From: Clostridia bacterium | Lineage (GTDB): Bacteria; Bacillota; Clostridia; UBA1381; UBA9506 | Direction: 5' to 3' | Assembly (NCBI GenBank): GCA_017399695.1 | Contig: JAFQBK010000012.1 | Coordinates: forward strand, 186,001-250,000 | DNA: 64,000 nucleotides | Shown here: positions 56,930 through 64,000 of the stretch, piece after piece | Position numbering within the stretch: the first letter of the stretch is position 1 | Layout: each line of letters begins with the position of its first letter | The notes under the pieces: generated by a model | Told to the model about the DNA's origin: nothing | The model's input: the letters and a program-made list of their open reading frames with translations, nothing else | Databases searched by the model: none | Translations under genes and position numbers: made by a program

Positions 56930-58861
56930 TTAGCTGATTTTCGTTCCGTCCGGAATATCCTTATCCACTGTCAGGACCGTCAGTTCCTTTTTGTCCGATG
57001 CCGCCAAAATCATACCCTCGGACAAGACGCCGCGGAGCTTGACCGGCTTTAAGTTCGTCACAACCACAACCTTTTTGCCGACTAACTCAGACGGGTCATA
57101 GTATTTTGCAATACCAGACACAATCTGACGGGTTTCGTCGCCGATTTTAATCTGCGAAACCAAAAGCTTTTCTGCTCCTTCCACCGGCTTTGATTCAAGC
57201 ACCAAACCGACCTTAAGCTCTACCTTTGCAAAGTCTTCAATGCCGATAAAGTTCTCTTCCGGCTCCTCTTCTTTTTTTGCAGGCTCTTGTTTTGCCGCGA
57301 TTTCTGCTTCGATTTCTTCCATCAGCTTTTTCTCGTCGAGGCGTGCAAACAACGGTGTTGCCTCGCCGACACTTTCGCCGGCTACGGTCTTGCCAAATTC
57401 TTTTACACTATCAAAATCAGTTGCCTTTGCGTTAATCTGGGAGAAGATGCTCTTTGCGGTTTCCGGCATAAACGGCGAAAGCAGCACTGCTAAAATGCGA
57501 ATACTCTCCACCAGGTTGTAGAGCACTCCGCCGAGGCGTGCACGACTGTTTTCATCCTTTGCGAGTACCCACGGTGCTGTTTCATCAATATACTTATTGG
57601 AACGGCGTGCCAGTGCAAAAATTGCATCCAGTGCATCTGCGGTTTTATACTCATCCATTTTTGCGCAGGCAGTTTTGACTGCTTCCTGAGCACAGGCAAT
57701 CAGTTCATCATCGAACTCGCCCTTTACCTGCGGCTGAATCACGCCGCCGAAATACTTATTCATCATCGCAACGGTACGGTTTACAAGGTTACCGAGCGTA
57801 TTGGCAAGGTCTGCATTATAGCGCGCGATAATGGTCTCATAGGAAATCGTTCCGTCCTGTGCATACGGCATTTCGCTCAAGAGATAATAACGGATGGCAT
57901 CCACGCCAAAGCGGCGTACCAAATCATCCGCATACAGTACATTTCCGCGGGACTTACTCATTTTATCCATGCCGGCAAGCAGCCACGGATGACCAAACAC
58001 CTGCTTGGGAAGCGGCTCGCCGAGTGCCATCAGCATAATCGGCCAGTAAATCGTATGGAATCGTAAGATATCCTTGCCGATGATATGAACATCTGCCGGC
58101 CAGTATTTTGCATATAAGTCCGTTTTCTTAGCATCCGGCTCATAGCCGAGCGCTGTAATATAGTTAGAAAGTGCGTCAATCCAAACATACACGACATGTC
58201 CCGGGTCAAACTCTACCGGAATACCCCAGTTGAATGAGGTACGGGATACACAGAGGTCTTGCAGTCCCGGTTTCAAGAAGTTATTGACCATTTCACGCTT
58301 GCGGCTTTCCGGCTGAATAAACTCGGGATGCTCCTCGATATGCTTCATCAATGCATCCTGATATTTACTCATCTTAAAGAAATATGCCTCTTCTTTGGTG
58401 CGCACAACTTCTCTGCCGCACTCGGGGCATTTGCCGTCTACCAGCTGGGTATCAGTAAAGAAGGACTCGTCCGGCACACAGTACCAGCCCTCATATTCAC
58501 TCTTATAGATATCGCCCTGTTCATAGAGCTTTTTGAAAATTTTCTGTACGGATTTTACATGATAATCATCCGTCGTACGAATGAAATGGTCATACTCTGC
58601 GCCCATCAAATCCCAGATAGCACGGATTTCACCTGCCACCCCGTCAACATACTGTTTTGGCGTAATGCCTGCCTTTTCCGCTTCTTCCTGAATTTTCTGA
58701 CCGTGTTCATCGGTTCCGGTCAAAAAGAACACATCGTAGCCCATCGCTTTTTTATACCGCGCAATTGCATCTGTTAAAACAACCTCATAGGTATTTCCGA
58801 TATGCGGTTTTCTTGAGGTATATGCAATCGCAGTTGTGATATAAAATTTTTCTTTGCTCAA
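56930..58861 (-). CDS. metG: Methionyl-tRNA synthetase, long form
   Basis: 643 residues. Catalytic domain with HIGN in SRKPHIGNTYEV, zinc-knuckle region GKCPECGREVVR, KMSKSRGN and an anticodon-binding domain, then a C-terminal tRNA-binding OB domain (about 545-643, VELKVGLVLESKPVEGA then EKLLVSQIKIGDETRQIVSG). A TTG at 58859-58861 follows GGAGG by 8 bases and gives MSKEKFYITTAIA; an upstream ATG lacks a ribosome site. No T-box leader is seen in the short upstream gap. Confidence 0.97.
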   Translation of the reverse strand: MSKEKFYITTAIAYTSRKPHIGNTYEVVLTDAIARYKKAMGYDVFFLTGTDEHGQKIQEEAEKAGITPKQYVDGVAGEIRAIWDLMGAEYDHFIRTTDDYHVKSVQKIFKKLYEQGDIYKSEYEGWYCVPDESFFTDTQLVDGKCPECGREVVRTKEEAYFFKMSKYQDALMKHIEEHPEFIQPESRKREMVNNFLKPGLQDLCVSRTSFNWGIPVEFDPGHVVYVWIDALSNYITALGYEPDAKKTDLYAKYWPADVHIIGKDILRFHTIYWPIMLMALGEPLPKQVFGHPWLLAGMDKMSKSRGNVLYADDLVRRFGVDAIRYYLLSEMPYAQDGTISYETIIARYNADLANTLGNLVNRTVAMMNKYFGGVIQPQVKGEFDDELIACAQEAVKTACAKMDEYKTADALDAIFALARRSNKYIDETAPWVLAKDENSRARLGGVLYNLVESIRILAVLLSPFMPETAKSIFSQINAKATDFDSVKEFGKTVAGESVGEATPLFARLDEKKLMEEIEAEIAAKQEPAKKEEEPEENFIGIEDFAKVELKVGLVLESKPVEGAEKLLVSQIKIGDETRQIVSGIAKYYDPSELVGKKVVVVTNLKPVKLRGVLSEGMILAASDKKELTVLTVDKDIPDGTKIS

Positions 58862-59016
58862 AGCGTTCGCCTCCGTTTTTATCCTATTCATAATATACCT
58901 ATATTATCATATCACGAAAGCAAAGAATTGAAAAGGTTTTTTTCAAATTTTTGTTATTTTTTCCACTCTTTTTTCTCATAATATAGATAAAAAATAAATA
59001 CGGAGTGTGTATCCTT

Positions 59017-59991
59017 ATGTCAATCAGCGTTCGAACCGACCTCGCGCAAGAGGCGTATGAAATGCTCACCGAGGCCGCCGAAGAACTTTCCGGTATTGAA
59101 AGCCACAACGAAACGACCGAAGGCATCGGCATCCATCGTGTTCTGGTCAAAACAGATGAGGCAGCAAGCCGCATTGGAAAACCCTGCGGAAACTATATTA
59201 CGGTTGAACTTCCCTCATTGTCTCTTGCCACAGGGGAAGAAATTTCTGCCGCCTGCCGGCTCATTTCGAAAGAACTGCGCCGCCTGTTATCACTTTCGCC
59301 GGACAAAACCGTTTTGGTCATCGGTCTCGGCAACCGCAGCATCACGCCCGATGCCCTAGGTCCCGAGGTAGTCTCGCAGCTTCTCATTACGAGGCATCTG
59401 TTTTCTCAGCTTTCCGAAGATGCCACAGAGCATTTTCGCCCCGTCTGTGCCATTTCGCCCGGCGTGTTGGGCATCACGGGCATCGAAACAGAAGAAATTG
59501 TACGCGGGGTGGTAGAAAGGGTAAAGCCTGACTGCGTGCTCTGCATCGATGCTCTTGCCGCCCGAAGTATGCATCGGGTCGGCGCAACCGTTCAGCTCTG
59601 CGATACCGGAATTGCGCCCGGTGCCGGCGTTGGCAACCGACGTCACGCACTGAATCGCGAAACCCTCGGCGTGCCCGTCATTGCGCTCGGTGTCCCGACT
59701 GTCATTGATGCGGCAACCATTACTGCGGATACCTTATCGCTCATCACCAAAGCAATGAAAAAGGAAAGCGGAAAGGATACTCCGTTTTTGGGTGTTTTGT
59801 CCACGATGGAACCTGAGGACTGCGCATTTCTTGCCAAAGATGCGCTTTCTTCCGAAATAGGAAACTTTATTGTCACGCCAAAAGAAGTGGACCTTTTAAT
59901 TGACAAAATATCGAAACTCGTTGCCGACAGCATCAATCACGCCCTCTTTGAAGATTTATCTCCTGACGAAATCACAGAATTTCTTTCATAA
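59017..59991 (+). CDS. gpr: Spore germination protease GPR
   Basis: 324 residues. Cleaves small acid-soluble spore proteins at germination and is made as a zymogen. The N-terminal VRTDLAQEAYEM is the typical propeptide cleavage region; VIGLGNRSITPDALGPEVVS, ISPGVLGITGIETEEI and IDALAARSMHRVGATVQL are family motifs. Direct evidence of a spore former. A CATAATA hexamer-type sequence at 58977-58983 could be part of a sigma-F/G -10, but a matching -35 is not clear. Confidence 0.95.
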   Translation: MSISVRTDLAQEAYEMLTEAAEELSGIESHNETTEGIGIHRVLVKTDEAASRIGKPCGNYITVELPSLSLATGEEISAACRLISKELRRLLSLSPDKTVLVIGLGNRSITPDALGPEVVSQLLITRHLFSQLSEDATEHFRPVCAISPGVLGITGIETEEIVRGVVERVKPDCVLCIDALAARSMHRVGATVQLCDTGIAPGAGVGNRRHALNRETLGVPVIALGVPTVIDAATITADTLSLITKAMKKESGKDTPFLGVLSTMEPEDCAFLAKDALSSEIGNFIVTPKEVDLLIDKISKLVADSINHALFEDLSPDEITEFLS

Positions 59992-60311
59992 AAAGGGTGA
60001 GGAGCTATGCCAAAAGCACAGCTCCTCGGGGGATTATTATGAAAATTAGAGAAATAGCTTCGCCAGAGGAATTCCTCTGACAATTTCATTATAGCTTTTG
60101 TTTATGTCAAAACTATGAATAATCCGTAAATAATATCCATTTTTTCCTTTTTTTATTATCTTTCGTGAAAATTGCCGAAACAAAAAACAAGGTTTTTTTA
60201 AAATTTGATAAAAATTTATCCAACTTTTACTTGCAAGTTGGAGTGAAATAATATAAAATAAGATAGGCAAATTAAGAGGATTTGAAAAATATAATATGAG
60301 GTGAACAAAAA
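59992..60311 (+). other. 320-bp leader region before the glycolytic operon
   Basis: Contains a hairpin GAGGAGCT / AGCTCCTC (59999-60027) not followed by a T-tract, a 13-codon frame (60039-60080, MKIREIASPEEFL) behind GGGGG, and a 14-bp palindrome AGAGGAATTCCTCT (60065-60078). A promoter lies at 60231-60259. The hairpin may end gpr transcripts; the palindrome could be a regulator site. No longer gene is seen. Confidence 0.45.
60231..60259 (+). promoter_or_regulatory. Promoter of the pgk-tpi, gpmI, eno operon
   Basis: TTGCAA, 17 bp, TAAAAT, about 50 bp before the start codon. Confidence 0.6.
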
Positions 60312-62243
60312 ATGAGACAAAAAACGGTAGAAGACATCGCGGTAAAAGGAAAGAAAGTTTTAGTTAGATGTGACTTTAATGTGCCGATGGATGATAACGG
60401 TAACATCACCAATGAAAACCGTATCAACGGCGCTCTTCCTACCATCAAATATTTGATGGGCGAGGGTGCAAAGGTCATCCTTTGCTCACACATGGGTCGT
60501 CCGAAGGGCGAGTTCAATGAAAAATATAGCTTGGCTCCGGTTGCAAAACGTCTGTCCGAGCTTTTAGGTAAGGAAGTCGTTATGGCTGCTGACGTCATCG
60601 GTGACAGTGCAAAAGCTGCTGTTGCTGCTATGTCTGACGGAGACGTAGTAATGCTTGAAAACGTTCGTTTCCATGCAGAAGAAACCAAAAATGACCCTGA
60701 ATTTTCGAAAAAGCTCGCTGACCTTGCTGAAATCTTCGTAAACGATGCATTCGGCACGGCTCACCGTGCACACTCCTCCACTGCAGGCGTTGCTGATTAT
60801 CTGCCGGCAGTTGCAGGTTATCTGATTCAGAAAGAAATCGAAATCATGGGTGGCGCGCTTGAGGCTGCAAAGCGTCCGTTTGTTGCTATTTTAGGCGGCG
60901 CAAAAGTAAAAGATAAAATCGGTGTCATCAACAACCTCTTAAATAAGGTTGACACCATCATCATCGGCGGCGGTATGGCTTACACCTTCTCCAAGGCCGC
61001 AGGCGGAGAAATCGGTGATTCTCTGTGCGACGATGAGCGCCTTGAGTACACGAAGGAAGTACTGGCTCTTGCAAAAGAAAAAGGCGTTAAAATTCTTCTG
61101 CCGACCGACAATGTGATTGCAGACGCTTTCGACAACAACGCAAATCGCAAGGTATGCAAGACCGGCGAAATTCCGGCAGGCTGGCAGGGTCTTGACATCG
61201 GACCGGAAACCATCAAGGCGTTTACTGAAGAAATCAGAAATGCAAAAACCGTCATCTGGAACGGACCGATGGGCGTATTTGAAATGTCTAACTTCGCAAC
61301 CGGTACGGTTGAGGTTGCAAAAGCAGTAGCTGAAGCAGATGCGACCACCATCATCGGCGGCGGTGACTCCGCTGCAGCGGTTGAAATCCTAGGCTTTGCT
61401 GATAAGATGACTCACATTTCCACCGGTGGCGGCGCTTCCTTAGAATTCTTAGAAGGCATTGAGCTTCCGGGTATCGCTTGCCTTTTGACCAAAGAACGCA
61501 AAAAGGTTATCGCTGGTAACTGGAAAATGAACAAAACCCCGACTGAGACCAAAGCATTGATTGCTGAGCTTGCTCCGCTCGTAGCTTCTAGCGAAGATAC
61601 CGTTATCGTATGCCCGACCGCAGCTTGTCTCTCCGCTGCAGTAGAAGCAGCAAAGGGTACCAATATCAAGGTTGGCGCACAGAATATGTACTTTGAAGAC
61701 AGCGGTGCATTCACCGGTGAAATCAGTGCTGATATGCTCCTCGATTTGGGCGTTGAATATGTCATCCTCGGTCACTCCGAGCGTCGTCAGTACTTTGCTG
61801 AAACTGATGAGACTGTAAACAAGAAGGTCTTAAAGGCTTATGAAAAAGGTTTAACCCCGATTATCTGCGTTGGTGAAAGCTTAGAGCAGAGAGAACAGGG
61901 CATCACCAATGACCTCGTTCGTATGCAGACCAAGATTGCTCTTAAAGATGTAACGGCAGAACAAGCAAAAACCGCGATCATCGCATACGAACCGATTTGG
62001 GCAATCGGCACCGGCAAAACCGCTACCACCGCTCAGGCAGAAGAAGTTTGTAAAGCAATCCGTGACTGCGTAAGAGAAGTGTATGGCGAAGCAGTTGCAG
62101 ATTCCATCACCGTTCAGTACGGCGGCAGCGTAAAAGCATCCAATGCTGCAGAGCTGTTTGCAGAAGCTGACATCGACGGTGGTCTGGTCGGCGGTGCAAG
62201 CTTGAAGGCTGACGAGTTTAAGAGCATTGTAATCTACAAATAA
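60312..62243 (+). CDS. pgk-tpiA: Fused phosphoglycerate kinase-triosephosphate isomerase
   Basis: 643 residues in one uninterrupted frame. Residues 1 to about 393 are a complete [51 protein letters not shown] and the nucleotide-binding [10 protein letters not shown]. From about 394 a complete TPI follows: [12 protein letters not shown] (Lys405), [11 protein letters not shown] (His488), [11 protein letters not shown] (Glu560), and the phosphate loop GGSVK plus GLVGGASLK. There is no Met, stop or linker at the joint ([14 protein letters not shown]). The same fusion is known in Thermotoga. GAGGTGAACAAAAA precedes the ATG. First gene of the operon; gap is not directly upstream. Confidence 0.97.
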   Translation: MRQKTVEDIAVKGKKVLVRCDFNVPMDDNGNITNENRINGALPTIKYLMGEGAKVILCSHMGRPKGEFNEKYSLAPVAKRLSELLGKEVVMAADVIGDSAKAAVAAMSDGDVVMLENVRFHAEETKNDPEFSKKLADLAEIFVNDAFGTAHRAHSSTAGVADYLPAVAGYLIQKEIEIMGGALEAAKRPFVAILGGAKVKDKIGVINNLLNKVDTIIIGGGMAYTFSKAAGGEIGDSLCDDERLEYTKEVLALAKEKGVKILLPTDNVIADAFDNNANRKVCKTGEIPAGWQGLDIGPETIKAFTEEIRNAKTVIWNGPMGVFEMSNFATGTVEVAKAVAEADATTIIGGGDSAAAVEILGFADKMTHISTGGGASLEFLEGIELPGIACLLTKERKKVIAGNWKMNKTPTETKALIAELAPLVASSEDTVIVCPTAACLSAAVEAAKGTNIKVGAQNMYFEDSGAFTGEISADMLLDLGVEYVILGHSERRQYFAETDETVNKKVLKAYEKGLTPIICVGESLEQREQGITNDLVRMQTKIALKDVTAEQAKTAIIAYEPIWAIGTGKTATTAQAEEVCKAIRDCVREVYGEAVADSITVQYGGSVKASNAAELFAEADIDGGLVGGASLKADEFKSIVIYK

Positions 62244-62257
62244 TTGGAGTTTTGAAG

Positions 62258-63784
62258 ATGAAAAAACCTTTATTGTTATGCATTATGGACGGATTCGGCT
62301 TGAATCCGTCCGATAAAGGAAATGCGGTCTTCGAGGCAAAAACGCCGAACCTTGACCGCATTTTTGAAAAGTTTCCGAACACGAGTTTAGATGCCAGCGG
62401 CCTTGCGGTCGGTCTTCCGGACGGACAGATGGGCAACTCAGAGGTTGGTCACACCAACATCGGCGCAGGCAGAATTGTGTATCAGGAGCTGACCCGTATC
62501 ACAAAATCCATCGCTGACGGTGATTTCTTTGAAAATGAAGAGCTGCTTTCGGCGATTGAAAACTGCAAAGCACATGGCTCTGCCCTGCATATCATGGGCC
62601 TGTTATCTGACGGCGGTGTGCACAGCCACAATGAGCACATCTACGGCATCGTAGAGCTGGCAAAAAGAAAAGGTCTTAACAAAGTATTTCTGCATTGCTT
62701 CTTAGACGGTCGAGATGTTCCCCCGTCTTCGGGTAAGGATTTTGTCGTCGCTTTGGAAGATAAGCTTTCTGAAATCGGTGTTGGTAAAATCGCAACGGTG
62801 ATGGGCCGCTATTATGCAATGGACCGCGACAACCGTTGGGACCGCGTGGAAAAAGCATATACTGCAATGACCCGCGGCATCGGTGAGCAGACCGAATCTG
62901 CTGCCGAAGCAGTATCCGCATCGTATGAAAAAGAAATTACGGATGAATTCGTTGTTCCGTCTGTTGTTACGGAAAACGGTGCACCCGTCGGCATGATTGC
63001 AGAAAATGACAGTATCGTTTTTGCAAACTTCCGTCCGGACCGTGCGCGCGAAATCACCCGCACCTTTGCAGACCCGGCTTTCGACGGTTTTAACCGTGAA
63101 TACACGCCTGTCTACTTCGTTTGTATGACACAGTATGATAAGAGTATGCCGAATGTCCATGTGGCTTTTAAACCGCAGACACTTAATAATACCTTTGGTG
63201 AATACATCAGCAAAAACGGTCTTTCCCAGCTCCGCATCGCAGAGACGGAAAAATATGCCCATGTCACCTTCTTCTTTAATGGTGGCGTCGAGGCAGTTTC
63301 CGAGGGTGAGGACCGCGCACTCATTAACTCCCCCAAGGTTGCAACCTATGACCTGCAGCCGGAGATGAGTGCATACGAGGTAACTGATGAGCTTTTGGCG
63401 CGCTTAGACAGCGGCAAGTATGATGTCATCATCTTAAACTTTGCCAACTGCGATATGGTTGGTCACACCGGCATCATTCCGGCAGCCATCAAGGCGGTTG
63501 AAACCGTGGATGAATGTGTCGGCAAGGTTGCAGATAAAGTCATGGAAATGGGCGGCGTAATGCTCATTACCGCTGACCACGGCAACGCTGACCAGATGAT
63601 TGACCCCAAAGACGGCGAGCCGTTTACCGCACATACCACTTTCCCCGTTCCGTTCATCGTAATGGGCGCAGGAAATGTCAATCTTCGTGAGGGCGGATGT
63701 TTAGCTGACATCGCTCCGACGATGCTGGCTCTGTTAGACCTTCCCCAGCCGGAAGAAATGACGGGCAAAAGCATTCTTTTATAA
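62258..63784 (+). CDS. gpmI: 2,3-bisphosphoglycerate-independent phosphoglycerate mutase
   Basis: 508 residues, normal for iPGM. Two-metal alkaline-phosphatase-type enzyme: IMDGFGLNPSDKGNAVFEA, catalytic Ser in MGNSEVGHTNIGAGR, LLSDGGVHSHNEH, and metal ligands NCDMVGHTG and ITADHGNADQM. ATG at 62258 follows TTGGAG; starts 14 bp after the fusion gene. Confidence 0.97.
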   Translation: MKKPLLLCIMDGFGLNPSDKGNAVFEAKTPNLDRIFEKFPNTSLDASGLAVGLPDGQMGNSEVGHTNIGAGRIVYQELTRITKSIADGDFFENEELLSAIENCKAHGSALHIMGLLSDGGVHSHNEHIYGIVELAKRKGLNKVFLHCFLDGRDVPPSSGKDFVVALEDKLSEIGVGKIATVMGRYYAMDRDNRWDRVEKAYTAMTRGIGEQTESAAEAVSASYEKEITDEFVVPSVVTENGAPVGMIAENDSIVFANFRPDRAREITRTFADPAFDGFNREYTPVYFVCMTQYDKSMPNVHVAFKPQTLNNTFGEYISKNGLSQLRIAETEKYAHVTFFFNGGVEAVSEGEDRALINSPKVATYDLQPEMSAYEVTDELLARLDSGKYDVIILNFANCDMVGHTGIIPAAIKAVETVDECVGKVADKVMEMGGVMLITADHGNADQMIDPKDGEPFTAHTTFPVPFIVMGAGNVNLREGGCLADIAPTMLALLDLPQPEEMTGKSILL

Positions 63785-63813
63785 GTTTAGTTTTTACATT
63801 TTTAATAACATAA

Positions 63814-64000
<187 letters not shown>

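Noticed and set aside
61480..61510. A programmed frameshift or readthrough at the PGK-TPI joint
   Set aside because: The two domains are in the same frame with no stop or slippery site; simple fusion explains it.

Overview
The window looks like a chromosome segment from an anaerobic, spore-forming member of the Clostridia (Bacillota). The reasons are sigH, the germination protease gpr and a LonB-type protease (sporulation); a 2-oxoacid:ferredoxin oxidoreductase and pta-ackA (anaerobic fermentation); Firmicutes gene orders (rimP-nusA-rnpM-ylxQ-infB-rbfA, sepF-ylmH-divIVA-ileS, ylxM-ffh-rpsP-khpA); strong GGAGG ribosome sites; and many GTG/TTG starts. Species cannot be named from the sequence alone.

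Layout. 1-9776 (minus): a long translation/RNA operon, rimP-nusA-rnpM-ylxQ-infB-rbfA-nrnA-rnhA-tatD-radical SAM-aminotransferase-trpS (trpS cut by the window edge). 9892-10921: a zinc-ribbon protein and sigH. 11061-19825 (minus): cell division/envelope operon (HlyD-like, yggS, sepF, ylmH, divIVA, ileS, cupin, lspA, rluD). 20109-20336: a lone HPr-like gene with its own promoter and terminator. 20392-30040 (minus): a type III-B (Cmr) CRISPR-Cas operon. 30056-33575: CapA-like lipoprotein, an HprK-like kinase, a 55-residue RiPP-like peptide and a strongly promoted secreted protein. 33810-48119: lonB, DUF1385-prmC, and the xth, fmt-def-priA-recX, vor and ylxM-ffh-rpsP-khpA blocks. 48377-54532: two XRE regulators, tRNA-Leu, a heterodimeric ABC exporter and a PocR/AraC regulator. 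54576-58861: ackA, pta, metG. 59017-64000 (plus): gpr, then a glycolytic operon with a fused PGK-TPI, gpmI and the start of eno.

The most interesting region is the Cmr operon. It has cmr1, an HD-less cas10/cmr2 with an intact GGDD cyclase motif, cmr3-6 and cas6, flanked inside the same operon by two different ancillary effectors: a Card1/Can2-like CARF-nuclease at the promoter-proximal end and a CorA-like two-TM membrane protein between cmr6 and cas6. No cas1, cas2 or CRISPR array is present in the window. The loss of the HD nuclease suggests interference by signalling, with one soluble nuclease arm and one membrane arm possibly answering to different nucleotide messengers. The nuclease appears to start at a rare ATT codon.

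A second candidate system is the small unit of a secreted alanine-rich protein (driven by a perfect TTGACA-17-TATAAT promoter), a 55-residue leader-like peptide and an HprK-like kinase. This could be a minimal phosphorylated-peptide pathway. Other notable points are the PGK-TPI fusion, an HPr-like protein without the active-site histidine, a tightly packed 32-residue reading frame between recX and priA, and a duplicated tRNA terminator.
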